DNA of 64,000 bases, taken from Epiperipatus broadwayi. Taxonomy: Eukaryota; Onychophora; Udeonychophora; Euonychophora; Peripatidae. The stretch is taken from assembly GCA_028023455.1 (NCBI GenBank), contig JAQFVV010006208.1, positions 3,394,963 through 3,458,962 of the forward strand. Reading direction: 5' to 3'. Shown piece after piece: positions 42,521 to 53,083 of this stretch. A program made the position numbers and the translations under genes. The notes below the pieces were generated by a model. The model did no database searches, was not told where the DNA came from, and saw nothing but the letters and a program-made list of their open reading frames with translations. Each line of letters opens with the position of its first letter. The stretch's first letter is position 1.

Positions 42521-42668
42521 CTTTAATAATTATCAATACCAAATTACTATAATTTAAATTGCAAGTATTAAACTTTCTGAACATTTACTAAGCTATTGAT
42601 TATTACATTATTCCTAGCCCAGATATAAACTTTAACTTGAAGATTAATATTATTATTTTTTACTTTTG

Positions 42669-42720
42669 ACCAACTGATGATTGCTGGTTTAGCATGAAAT
42701 ACATATATTGGTGATTATTT
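42669..42720 (+). ncRNA. Hammerhead motif, family B dimer, unit 1
   Basis: CUGAUGA (42674-42680), helix II UGCUG/UAGCA with U-U at 10.1/11.1, GAAA, helix III AUA/UAU with a CA loop, triplet AUA, and helix I ACCAA/UUGGU. The distal helix I 5' strand is missing because the repeat begins here. Confidence 0.6.
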
Positions 42721-43124
42721 ATCTTTTTAACATATATGTGTTCAGGTGTAACAGTGTTATGATAGTGTGGAGAGTGGTGGGTTGTGTGAAAGTCTGTGCT
42801 CATACACCCTATATATTACATATATAAACACAGGTATATAATTAGCCTGTGTGTTTCAGTTATTACATAGTAGAGATGTCTGCCCATCTCTTGTATATGT
42901 ATTAAATGGATTGGGTCCTGTATGTGAGGGGTCAGATTGACCTTAGGTCAACATGGGTGTGACAAGAATCTCGGCCTCAGGGTGGCCTTTGAGCATTCCA
43001 TCATCAGATTTTCAATTGGATGGACGGTTGAAGAGTTGGAGTATATTGAAGCCTGTCCATTAAAGTATGAGGATTGGCTATCTTAATATATATCTGAGCA
43101 CTTATAGCATATATGTGTAGAGAT

Positions 43125-43187
43125 GGTAATCTGGACCAACTGATGATTGCTGGTTTAGCATGAAATACGTATATTGGTGATTATTTA
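43125..43187 (+). ncRNA. Hammerhead motif, family B dimer, unit 2
   Basis: The same core as unit 1 with the full helix I: ACCAA/UUGGU and UAAUC/GAUUA around a UGG bulge. 10.1/11.1 is U-U. Helix III is AUA/UAU with a CG loop, making the palindrome AUACGUAU, which could pair between two molecules. Confidence 0.7.
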
Positions 43188-43540
43188 TCTTTTCAACATA
43201 TATGTGTTCAGGTGTATCAGTGTTATGAGATAGTGTGGAGAGTGGTGGGTCATGTGAAAGTCTGTGCTCATATACCCTATATATTACTTTTGTTGTTACA
43301 AATATACACATACTATTATCAATCCACTTTATCTCTTCCTTTTCTTACATGTATATTAACTTTTCAAAATATATTTAAAACTTTTAGTCTATCATACATT
43401 CTTAAAACTTATGAATAAAAACTTCTGAAAAAGATGATTCCCAAGAGACATCCATTCGTCATTTTTTCATTATATATCAATACCAAATTAGTACAATTTG
43501 AATTAGAAATGTCAAAGTTCATGCATTCATTCATATATAT

Positions 43541-44263
43541 ATAAACAAATATTATAGACAACTATATTTGAATTATTAAATAATAAATTTATTTACATCA
43601 AATCGATTTTCGTTCAAAATAAACCTTCTCAAGATGTTAGAATAAATCAAAAAGTCACGCGATTTATATTAACTTAGTATATACTTATTGTTCAACTAAA
43701 TCTTAAAAATTATTAAATTTTTCAATGTTTAATTGACGACTTACAACTCAACTTCACGGATTCTTGGAGCAAAATTAAAAAACTTAGTATTCTTTAACTT
43801 TAATAATAAAGGTTTCATAAATATTATGACAAATCAAGGACACAGTTTATAAAATTTACTATCAACAATCAAGAGATTCGTCACATTAAATGTCTGTAGA
43901 GTTGAAAGAAATCAGATGGTATATCTTCAATATAGCAGTTTTCTTAATTTTGTTTATACAAATCTTTAAATAAATTAAAAGATATATCCACTGAATTATA
44001 TAGAAACTTGCATTTTTCTTTAGTAGATCAAAATTCTAAAGTCATTTCGTTCTTTAACATAAATATTTCAATGACGTTCTAATTTAAAACCATTTCTAAG
44101 TTTCTTCAATAATATTTCATATGACTAAGTTAATATAAATCACGTGACTTTTTGATTTATTCTAACATCTTGAGAAGGTTCATTTTGAACGAAAATCGAT
44201 TTGATGTAAATAAATTTATTATTTAATAATTCAAATATAGTTGTCTATAATACTTGTTTATAT
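43541..44263. mobile_element. 723-bp fold-back element, 139-bp inverted ends
   Basis: The left end 43541-43680 and right end 44125-44263 are near-identical reverse complements (ataaacaaatattatagaca...cttctcaagatgttagaata...aacttag). The centre has no open frame. It is a MITE or fold-back element of unknown superfamily; I could not define a target duplication. A possible relative piece lies at 3510-3600. Confidence 0.85.
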
Positions 44264-44882
44264 TAAAGTATTTTAAGAAGGCAACGTAATGGATTTTAAT
44301 TCCGTCATATGAAATATATATACATATCAGATGATCAAATTGCAAACTTTAAATTTGTCCATAATGTTATTTTCATAATAAAATTTAAAAATATTAATCA
44401 ACTTTAAAGAAAAGTGATAATCAACAAGTTAAAAATAAGTAAACTTTCTTTAAAATATCAAACGGGGGTTCCATTCCATACGGGAACTTTAACAATGTAT
44501 CCCCTTTTAATAATCACATGACAAGCTTTCTACAGCAACTCCATCCAGTGGATAACATTCTAATTATAATTCAATAAATAAACAATATATATACAAAGAT
44601 AAATAAATAGAAGACTAATATCTAATTTTTCAATGTGCGAATCAAATCTACAAAACATGTTAGTTTAACAGCATTTTTAAAGTTTTCAATCACCTAATAA
44701 TGACTTCATCTAATTGTACTGGCTACATTTGTTTATATATTTTTCTGACTATATAAAATTTTATAAAATTTTTTTTCTCTGTAAGTTTAAATGCAGTTAT
44801 TATTCGAATATTTTACTCACAATTTACTGATATCTAAAAAATGAATATATGATTCTGATTTTATATCTTTTTTTCAATTCTA
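44264..44882. other. AT-rich intergenic sequence, no gene seen
   Basis: No recognised feature. Confidence 0.45.
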
Positions 44883-45255
44883 GCACGTGTGCGTGTGCAG
44901 CGCAACTGTTCCCAAAAGCTATAAAGTGTTAATACAAAATAGATAACTAAAAACAAACGAGCTGAGCGCTTTCAAAGGATCTTGCCTTCATAATTATAGC
45001 TTGCTACTACGTTTAATGATATGCAAATATGCTAATTCCATTTCTTCGATAAAGCATAGCACGTGTTCTTCCTATTTATGGCATCCTTGTCTTGTGAGAT
45101 GAAGAAGGCCTCCTTGATTTTTCTTTTTAGGTCATGTCTCTCTCTACACACAATTGTGGAATTGTCTGGACTGCACTCGTGGTGACTTGTGCTCTGTTGC
45201 TGATATTAACACTTTATAGCTTTTGGGAACAGTTGCGCCACACACGCACGCGTGC
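44883..45255 (-). mobile_element. Penelope-like 3' fragment between inverted repeats
   Basis: Arms of about 52 bp (gcacgtgtgcgtgtgcag...aaagtgttaata at 44883-44934; mirror at 45204-45255) enclose a minus-strand frame at 45035-45183. That frame ends the endonuclease tail of a Penelope-like protein: STIVCRERHDLKRKIKEAFF, DAINRKNTCYALSKKWN, stop. After it comes the gaagg...cctttgaaagcgct block shared with 13912-13940. The inverted arms probably represent the terminal repeats of the element or an inverted-copy join. Confidence 0.6.
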
Positions 45256-45529
45256 AAGAACATATATATATTTCCCAAAAATAAAAAATTATTTAACTTA
45301 ATCTTTTTTTAAATTAAATTGCCTTATCATGTTCCTTTCTTTTTCAACTGTAGTTTTTCCGGACTGATTTAGACATATCATAAGGCAATGGTAACAATGG
45401 TCATTATTTGATGATTGAACACTAAAAATGTAATTGTTTATAGATGTGATTTGCACAATTGAAAAGTTAGGTAGTAATAAGCTTGTATATTTATTCATTT
45501 ATCTTACTTATATATATATTATTATTATT
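45256..45529. other. AT-rich intergenic sequence, no gene seen
   Basis: No recognised feature. Confidence 0.45.
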
Positions 45530-46318
45530 TATTATTCTTTTAATGTATTATAATTTGAATGTTGTCCACTAGATGTGGTTGCTGTAGAATAGTAAATATG
45601 TAGCTATAAGAGCATGGAAGGGAGTGGCAGTACAGTAACGATGTGCTATGTGTTAGTAAAGGGCTGTTAGATTACTTAGAATAAGTACAAAGAGAAGTAG
45701 GAAGACATGCATTAGATGCAGATGTGTAGTTGGCAAAAAAGGCAATTGAAAAGAAATGGGATGGACAAGTTTTTATATGAGAGATGCAAAAAACAAAATG
45801 AAAATGTTTGAGAGATTGCAATTTATGGATAATAAGAGAATAGATAAAATAGTATTTAATTGGCTTATAAGTAAAGAACAGGCAACAAAGGTGGGTGAGA
45901 AAGGTAGTATATTATGCAGAAGATTTGGATAAAGACTTTTATGTCAGTATACTTATAGAAGTAAACAGAATATTGGTTGTGAGTTAATTTATGATAATAG
46001 CAAAGAAAGTAGTTTACTGCTTAAGGCTTGAAGAGGATCTTTAGCAACAAGGGATATTACACATAAATGGAAAAATGTGGGTGATTTACTATGCAAATTG
46101 TGTGAGGAAGATATAGAAAATATTAGGCATCTGTTAATTGAATGTAAATACCTGCAAGCAGAAAAGGTACAAATAATGAAATTTTGAAATACCAGGCACT
46201 CTTATACCTGGAGCACAATTGTAAATATAGAGAATTTGAACTCAGACTTTCAAGCCACAAACACTCATACTATCTCATTCTACTGGTACACATGACCACA
46301 CGCATGCATGAAAGATAC

Positions 46319-46377
46319 ATAATCACCAATATATGTATTTTGTGCTGAACCAGCACTCATCAGTTGGTGCAGATTAT
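46319..46377 (-). ncRNA. Hammerhead motif, family B, left arm, one core mutation
   Basis: CUGAUGA and a perfect 6-bp helix II GUGCUG/CAGCAC are kept and helix I is intact, but GAAA has become AAAA (G12 lost). Activity is not expected. Confidence 0.65.
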
Positions 46378-46528
46378 CATCTCCCATACACACACACACA
46401 TATATATATACAACCAGTGGTATGGATGGCTGAAGAGTTGGAGTAGATTGAAGCCTATCCATTGAAGTATAAGGATTTGCTATCTTAATATAAACTGAGC
46501 ACTGATTATATATATATGTGAGGGAGAT

Positions 46529-46589
46529 GATAATCTAAACCAACTGATGAGTGCTGGTTCAGCACGAAATATGTATATCAGTGATTATT
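46529..46589 (+). ncRNA. Hammerhead ribozyme motif, family B, right arm
   Basis: CUGAUGA (46544-46550), perfect helix II GUGCUG/CAGCAC with G-C at 10.1/11.1, GAAA (46566-46569), helix III AUA/UAU and triplet AUA. The distal helix I GAUAAUC/GAUUAUU is intact, but the proximal part is damaged (ACCAA opposite UCAGU). Confidence 0.75.
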
Positions 46590-46970
46590 TATCTTTTTTG
46601 CATGTGCATGGTCATGTGTATCAGTAGTAAGAGATAGTGTGGATGATCAAAGTGGCTTGAAAGTCTGAGTTCAAACCCCCTATATTTAAATAATGAAGTT
46701 CTTGAACAAATATAAACAAAATGATTATACAGAAAGTGAGTTCTTGGTTTTTATGCTGGGTTTGCGAAAAGATAAAAGGGGATTTAGATATAAAGGCCAT
46801 GGAGTTGGCAAAGATTATGTTATGGAAATGGGATGGAGCAGGATAGAGAAGAATATGGAGAAAACATAAGACAGGGAATAGAGAGGGAAGGTAAAATGAT
46901 TAACAGGTTTCTCTGGGCATAGTGGCTGAGATTCCTAACTCCAAATAAGAAGTCACAGTGCATCACATTG

Positions 46971-47460
46971 CATGCAGAAGTAAATACAATATTGGGTGCA
47001 AGTTAATTTATGATAATAACAAAAAAAGTAGTTTAATGTTTAAGGCTCAAACAGGATCTTTAATGAGGGAATATACACATAAATGGAAAAGTATGGTGAG
47101 TGAGTCTGCAAGTTATGTAAGGAAGGCATAGAAAATATTAGCCATCTGTCATCTATTAATTGAATGTAAATGCCTGCAAGCAGAAATGATAATGTGATTA
47201 TACAGAAAGTGGGTTCTTGGTATTTATACTGGGTTTGGGAAAAGATAAGAGGGATTTAGATATAAAGGCCATAGAATTGACAAAGATTATGTTGTAGAAA
47301 TGGGATGGAGCAAGATAGAGAAGAATCTGGGAAAAACTTAGGGTGGAAAATGGAAAGAGAAGCTAAGGTGGCTAACAGGTTTATCTGGGCATAGTGGCTG
47401 AGAGATTCTAGACTCTAAAAAAAATGAGAAACCACAGCTCATCACATCGCATGCCATTAC
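46971..47460 (+). pseudogene. LINE C-terminal region, copy 2
   Basis: A direct repeat of the LINE piece before it: aatattgggtgcaagttaat, cacataaatggaaaa, then CKLCKEGIENIS...IECKCLQAE-like coding. It lacks the family B insertion and so shows the empty target site of copy 1 only in part (a small deletion lies at the site). Confidence 0.65.
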
Positions 47461-47529
47461 TAAAAGAAGTCATCTTGATAAGATTCCTATAATAACTGAA
47501 AATCCATTGATGTTTTAAGAGCCATTAGA
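47461..47529. other. Short spacer
   Basis: No feature seen; a C10 tract follows at about 47536. Confidence 0.3.
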
Positions 47530-47910
47530 ATATCACCCCCCCCCTTACACGTGCTGTATGAATGTATAACATTTGAGAAAAATTCTCATTTTTGTAACCA
47601 CACGATAAAATCTTTTGAAAATATAAGATGAGGAATCCATCTTATCTTTTTTACCTAACCGTATATGTATAGGCAAATCTTAAGCATTTAGAAATAAGAG
47701 CGTGATGATCTTAATAATCAATTTTTAATTCCATTCACAGTATATCAATAAAGGATGTTTTGCAAAATTTTTACAATTTACTGCATGTCAGCATTAGATG
47801 TAATATTAAATATATATAACAAGTTATTTATTTATCAAGCGCCGTATTTTTATTTGTAATAGTTATTAGCGGAATCCACACGAGCTGTACGTATTCATTT
47901 AACGCATGAG
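47530..47910 (+). repeat. Family D repeat
   Basis: It shows atataagatgaggaatccatcttatctttt (hairpin), acctaaccgtatatg, tataggcaaatcttaagca, ataagagcgtgatgatctt. At 47880-47905 an inverted cgtattcatttaacgcatgagtggg piece may be the mirrored 5' end. Confidence 0.55.
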
Positions 47911-47999
47911 TGGGACTTATTCCACAATGGCTGTTACCAATAAACACGTGGTACTTCATAAATAAATTGATGTTTTAAATAAATTTCATTTATTTTTAA

Positions 48000-48410
48000 A
48001 ATATTAAAATCGATTAATATTTTTAAATTTTATAATGTATTCAATATTATGGGCAAATTTTGAGCTTAAAATTTGCCCATCTAAAATTAAATGTAATTAT
48101 TGCTTTGATCACTGCATTGGAAAAAGTATTGAAAGTTATTCTACCGCAAGAATAGATGGAGAAATGTTTTTTATCATGGAACAGTATAATGCAAAACACG
48201 TGGAAATTTTTATATAAAAATTTAAGGAGGAATACTTTCACCATTTGTCAATGGAGATATTTATAAAAGAACAATTCTTAGTGTGGAATCTGCAGATATT
48301 ATAAATAACTTGAAAAAAAAATTAACAGTTAAAGATCGATAACATAAGTATAATAAAAAAAAGAATGGAAAGACAAATTTATTATAAAACAAGAGATTAG
48401 ATTGATGTAA
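48000..48410. other. Unassigned sequence with a short frame
   Basis: A 60-codon plus frame at 48035-48217 contains KCNYCFDHCIGKSIES and continues for a few dozen codons in the next frame. I do not recognise it; it could be a transposon or exon fragment. A hairpin, atgggcaaatttt/aaaatttgcccat, sits at 48049-48075. Confidence 0.25.
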
Positions 48411-48414
48411 CATC

Positions 48415-48765
48415 CACATGGTTATGACTACAATATCAATTCCACCAAGGGCTTTAAACATTCCATCATTGGTTTTTCAATAAAATGGACGATTGAATAG
48501 TTGGAGGGATGAGAAGAATGAAGCCTTTCCATTAAGTTTAAGGAATTGCTATCTTAATATAAACCAAATACTGATTGTATATATGTGTGACAGATTATGA
48601 TCTGGCCCAACTGATGAGTGCTGATTCTGCATGAAATAGGTATATTGGGATCATTTATCTTTTTCACGTGTGTGGTTACATGTATCAGTTGTGTAAGGTA
48701 GAATGGAGGATAAATGTAGATGAAAACCCTAAGTTCAAATCCCTCTTATTATTGTAAAATGAATT
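48415..48765 (+). mobile_element. Family B repeat (monomer) with hammerhead
   Basis: Body (catggttatgactacaatat, ccatcattggtttttcaat, gcctttccattaagttta) followed by the hammerhead at 48597-48654 and the end gttcaaatccctc. No inverted arm. Confidence 0.7.
48597..48654 (+). ncRNA. Hammerhead ribozyme motif, family B, with paired change in helix I
   Basis: CUGAUGA (48611-48617), helix II GUGCUG/CUGCAU with one mismatch, GAAA, helix III AUA/UAU with a GG loop and triplet AUA. Proximal helix I can read CCCAA/UUGGG where other copies have ACCAA/UUGGU, and distal AUGAUC/GAUCAU where they have AUAAUC/GAUUAU. A one-base deletion makes the first of these alignments less certain. Confidence 0.7.
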
Positions 48766-48989
48766 GTGGAAAAAGTAAAGAATGAAGATTTAATAATAAC
48801 AACTAAAGTTAACAGATCAACATTCATTGTTTTAGATAAATCGGAATATAACTGGAAAATGAAGATATAAAAAAGCAAGTATATCAAAAAATGAATAAAA
48901 AAGTCTGGCAAACATAATTAAGACAAAGTATAAAGTTTTGTTAAGTTATAAGAAAACAAGATGTATCCGGCTTAAACAGGCCATGTTTT

Positions 48990-49200
48990 TCTTTAATTGG
49001 TTGCTTTAACAATTTTATTTTAAGATTTAATGTAAATTAAACAAACAATTTTAATATTCTATAAATGTCAGAAATGTACCCAGTCTATGGAAAGGCCCTC
49101 ATTTTTGTAATAGTTTTTTTTAATTGGTTGCTTTAACAAATTTATTTTAAGATTTAATGTAAATTAAACAAACAATTTTAATATTATATAATTAAATGTG
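48990..49200 (+). repeat. Direct duplication, about 80 bp
   Basis: tttaattggttgctttaaca...acaattttaatatt occurs at 48994-49062 and again at 49112-49188. Confidence 0.8.
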
Positions 49201-49249
49201 AGAATTGTATGTCCGCCTGAAAGTCATCGTTTTGACTTCAATTATATAA

Positions 49250-49660
49250 TAACCAAAATTAAATATAAATATGGTAGCATCTATTTTTTCCCCTCACTAA
49301 ATATCATATTTTAAACATGAATTTATGTACTGTATTCACATTTTCTTCATGATATAAACACTATATCTCTATAGTTAAAAGCACATGTACTGATTTTTTT
49401 TCCAAGTTTTTTATTAAAAATGGCTTCTTTCGCTTAAACATAATAATACACTAACCAAAACTAAATGTAAATATGGTACAATCGCATCTATTTTTCCACC
49501 TCATTAAATATCACATTTTAAACATAAATTCGTGTACTGTAATCACATTTTATTCATGATTTAAATTCTATACCTCTATAATTAAAAGCATATGTGCAGA
49601 TTTTTTTCAAAGCATTTTTTTACTAATGGCGGAATTACTTTTTTCGCATAAACGTAATAT
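49250..49660 (+). repeat. Direct tandem duplication, about 200 bp unit
   Basis: Units starting aaccaaaattaaatataaat (49251) and aaccaaaactaaatgtaaat (49455) match over their length, including tatgtgcagattttttt-like and cgcataaacgtaat-like ends. Noncoding. Confidence 0.75.
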
Positions 49661-50140
49661 TTTTTAATTGGTCGTGACACATGACAGCCTTACAAACATA
49701 CATTCACCAATCAGACAACAGAGAAAATATGGATTTTATATATAAGATAAACATTTAATTAATGTAAAAGAATAGAGGTTTTTATATCCAATGACATTTG
49801 AGCATCCATGTTTGGTAAGATTACAACACATAAAGATAATATGCCAGCAAGGCTAATCTTAGATTTTAATAGCATATTCTTAAGGAATTATATAATGTAA
49901 TAACTAAAAAGATTGTCCCTGTAAATAGGTTTTAGTAAGGATTATATTGAGAATTTGGAAGAGATTATGGATAAATTAAATGCTGTAAAATTAAATGAAA
50001 AATCACATAATTGCTTCATTTAGTATTGAAAAATGCATCAGAGTATACCTAGGAGAGATAATATTAAAATAGTTATAAATAAAAGTAAAACAAGTAATAA
50101 AATTTCAGAATGCTGTAAAATTAAATAGAAATGGAATAAT
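49661..50140. other. AT-rich intergenic sequence, no gene seen
   Basis: No recognised feature. Confidence 0.45.
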
Positions 50141-50146
50141 TGCTAA

Positions 50147-50785
50147 GATCTTTCCATTGACTCATTGTAAATCAAAAGATTTCGCGAGTACTAATGTATA
50201 ATAGGAATCATGGACTTAATCAGTGAAGTATTGAATAGCTTCACACTCTCAGATCTAACTGCTTCAGCTTCACCTATTTATATAAAAAGTAGGTTGAAGT
50301 AAAAAAGGGTTCCCCTTGGGTTTTCCTCTTTTCTTCCAATGCATAAGCTTGTGGTTAAGACCTGTAGAGGTCTCTACCTTCCTATTTCCAACCACACATG
50401 CTTTAGGTTTATTGCCTTGGTAAATATTACTCACGTAATCAATGTGCGTTAAATAAATTTATAATTACAACTTTAAATTATCGTAACAGATTTCTAACTA
50501 TAAGATCTTTCCATTGACTCGTAAATCGAAAGATTTCGTGAGTACTAATGTGTAATAGGAATTGTGGACTTAATCAGTGAAGTATTGAATAGCTTCCCCC
50601 TCTCAGATCTAACCGTTTCAGCTTCACTTATTTATATAGAAAGTAGGTTGAAGTAAAGAAGGGGTTCCCCTTTTTTCTTCCAATGCATAAGCTTGTGGTT
50701 AAGACCTGTAGAGGTCCCTACCTTCGCATTTTCAACCGCACATGCTTTAGGTTTATTGCCTTAGTAAATATTATTTATTTAATAT
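50147..50785 (-). repeat. Family D/E tandem pair, 357-bp period
   Basis: gatctttccattgactc begins each unit (50147 and 50504). Both share actaatgt-taataggaat, taggttgaagtaaa, gcataagcttgtggttaag and ggtttattgcctt. On minus the block gagagtgtgaagct-like links it to family D. Confidence 0.75.
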
Positions 50786-51639
50786 TGAAAAAATATATCA
50801 GAATACACCTAAGAAAGATAGTATTAAAAGTTATAAAAAATGTAAAATAAATAATAAAATTTCAGATAGATGGTTACTGATAAGTGTAAATAAGAGGAAT
50901 TTTGGAACATAATACAAGGATGGCTTATGGGTTGTTCTATTAATAGAGGTTAAGGAGAGTAGGCATAACAGTCATGTTACATATATATGTAATTGATTTT
51001 ATATATAGATCAGGTGTCAATATTTATTTTTGATTTTTATAGTGTATTTACAAAAAGTAAACATGTTAATGGGAAAAAATCTTTAAAAAAAGGTTCATAC
51101 AAATATATTAAGTGATTAATTTACGATAAAATCATATAAAGTAATAAAGCTACGAATAATAATAGCCATTCTAAAAATAAATTCTTGCCAAAATAGTTAT
51201 TTTCTAAAAGCACAAATCATATAGTTCATCAATTTACAAGATTTAAAATTATTTGAAACATATATAATTTTCTTAATTTTAAAATTAGAGAGATATAATT
51301 AAGATGGCTGCTCTTATTTTTATAAAAATCTCTATCCCTCTATCGGCAAAATAAAGATATTGTTATAAAATTTCAAGGCACATTTGATACAGGTAATAGC
51401 CTGTCTTAAAAGTATTTACAAACAATTACAGTTTTCTATGCAAGTTTTCCACATTTATTGATTTATTTATTTTCTGATTTCCATATACTCTTTTTAGGCA
51501 ACTTTTTAGGTTCTGGTTTTTAAAATGATTCCTAAACAACTGTTAAATAATCAATATAATCATTGAACACATCTTAATATATATTTAATGATGTATGGCT
51601 TATTAAATACATTAACATTAGAATATTAGAATAAATTGT
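50786..51639. other. AT-rich intergenic sequence, no gene seen
   Basis: No recognised feature. Confidence 0.45.
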
Positions 51640-51800
51640 GTTAACGGAGCAAACAGCAATGACAAACTAAACTAATGATTAAATGTCCTGCACCCATTGA
51701 TTACTCCGGCTTGCACAGAGTGCCGTTAATGTATGGAGTTTTGTCTCCGTATAAACAGCTTATGTAATCATAAAAAATGGTGATCATTTTATTGGTTAAA
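51640..51800 (+). repeat. Family A fragment
   Basis: acccattgattactccgg, cacagagtgccgttaatg and tatggagttttgtc, then a tggtgatcattttattggtta flank. The hammerhead part is missing. Confidence 0.6.
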
Positions 51801-52299
51801 TATCTTGCTATATAGTTGCCTCAACCTGTTTAATATTCACACACATACGTATATATATAGAATAAAAAGGAAAATAAAAAATATTTAGAAATAAAATTAT
51901 AGATAAACTACTATTAATTTGCTTTCCTCTTGTCTGGTATCTTCTACCATTCAGACAAATATTATAAGGGAATATCCTCTAAATTTCCACATTTTATTAT
52001 TTTAACAAGAGTTTTGATTTATTTAAATAACATTTTTATTTAATCTTGAATATAGTAATTAAAAATTAATAAACACAGTACAATTAAATGAATTAATATA
52101 TATACACATTTAAGGCTAAAAACGCATTTACGCAAAAACATGAAAATTAAAAAGTCTAATTCATGTAAGCCCATTTTGATTGGTTTTATTTTTTTTCCAG
52201 CAAAAAAAAAAAAAAAAGTTTTCATATATTATATCAAGTAATTTTTTTTAATTAAAAAACAAAAACAAAGAAAAATGTTAGCAAGAGAGTTTTTTTAAG
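51801..52299. other. AT-rich intergenic sequence, no gene seen
   Basis: A16-type tract at 52202-52217. The 52040-52225 frame is low complexity. Confidence 0.45.
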
Positions 52300-52395
52300 G
52301 CACAAACCTTCTGGCATCCATTGATTACTCTAGCTTGCAGTGAGTGGCAATATGTATAGTGAGTTTTGCCTGTTTTAATAATCATATTGCTAAGA
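52300..52395 (+). repeat. Family A right-end fragment
   Basis: ccttctggcatccattgatt, agcttgcagtgagtggcaat, atgtatagtgagttttgcct. It starts abruptly. Confidence 0.65.
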
Positions 52396-52454
52396 AATTT
52401 TCAAAAATAGATTTCAATAAAATAAAATAAATGGCAAATGTTGTCTATTTAATG

Positions 52455-53083
52455 TTTTCTTAATAACAGCTGATGGATAACCATTTTTCATAAGTTTGTT
52501 CTATATAGATCTTTTCTTTTTCCAAATCAGTGGTTTCTGAACAGACTTCGTTTGCTTTGTTCCATAGTGATAGTATAGTGCCATGTTTTGTGTTGCTGGT
52601 GTGATTGGATGTATAGGTTAGGTATTTTCCTGTATGTGTAGGTTTTCGGTAGACTGTAGTTTTGATTTTGCCATGAGGAAGTCTTGTCACAAGAACATCT
52701 AAGAATGCCAATTTTTGTTCTTGTTCTGATTCTATTGTGAATTTAATTGAAGGGGATATGTTGTTGATGTGATTCCAGAAAGTTTGTAGCAGTGCTTCAC
52801 CATGTGGCCATAAAACAAATGTATCATTCACATAGAAAAGTCAAACTTTAGGTGGATATGGAGTAGTTTTTATGGCAGTGCTTTCAAGTTCTTTTATGTA
52901 AATATTTCTAATCGGGGGAGACAGTGGTGAGCCCATAGACATTCCTTGATTTTGTTGGAAGAATTCCATGTTATATTGAAAGTAGGTTGTTTTTATACAG
53001 AATGTTAATAGTTCCATTATACTATCAATAGGAAGAGCTTTTCTGGTTTGTAAACTGTTATCACCATTTAATCTTTTCCTAAC
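52455..53083 (-). pseudogene. Penelope-like reverse transcriptase, C-terminal half (inverted part)
   Basis: The minus strand encodes RLNGDNSLQTRKALPIDSIM, the QQNQGMSMGSPLSP block (motif B-like), YVNDTFVLWPHG (motif C, normally YVDD; the first Asp is changed), LAFLDVLVTR, and VYRKPTHTGKYL, all typical of Penelope-like RTs. A stop interrupts it just before YVND, so it is inactive. It points away from the endonuclease part that follows on plus. Confidence 0.88.

Larger units (their letters stand above)
42655..43285 (+). mobile_element. Family B head-to-tail dimer bounded by hammerheads
   Basis: One hammerhead at about 42669-42720 and a second at 43125-43187 lie 466 bp apart in the same orientation, with a complete body between them. 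The sequence after each motif is the same for about 115 bp (gtgattatttatctttt, catatatgtgttcaggtgta, gagagtggtggg, aaagtctgtgctcata). The first copy starts within the 5' strand of helix I, close to where processing would cut. This is the order expected of a processed tandem retrozyme. Confidence 0.75.
46171..46706. mobile_element. Family B fold-back element inserted in a LINE, with target duplication
   Basis: The element 46189-46687 (499 bp) is flanked by aaataatgaaattttgaa (46171-46188) and aaataatgaagttcttgaa (46688-46706). It begins with the same ccaggcactctt...cctgg hairpin as the 7308 copy and has inverted arms with hammerheads on minus (46319-46377) and plus (46529-46589). Both copies with visible duplications are about 500 bp, so this is a real mobile unit. 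Confidence 0.85.
45530..46970 (+). pseudogene. LINE C-terminal region, copy 1, interrupted by a family B element
   Basis: In broken frames: VNRILGCELIYDNSKESSLL, THKWKNVGDLLCKLCEE and IRHLLIECKYL, giving C-x2-C...H-x4-C, the LINE zinc knuckle. After the family B insertion (46171-46706) the frame pieces continue with blocks matching 47190-47440. Several stops are present. Confidence 0.65.

Noticed and set aside
48035-48217. 60-codon frame with a CNYCFDHC-like knuckle
   Set aside because: It is too short, begins in a local hairpin, and I cannot match it to a family. Listed only as unassigned.
50500-50600. Hammerhead in the D/E repeat (CTGATTA ... ACGAAATC on minus)
   Set aside because: Core position G8 is U and no helix II of useful length forms; copies do not keep the pattern.
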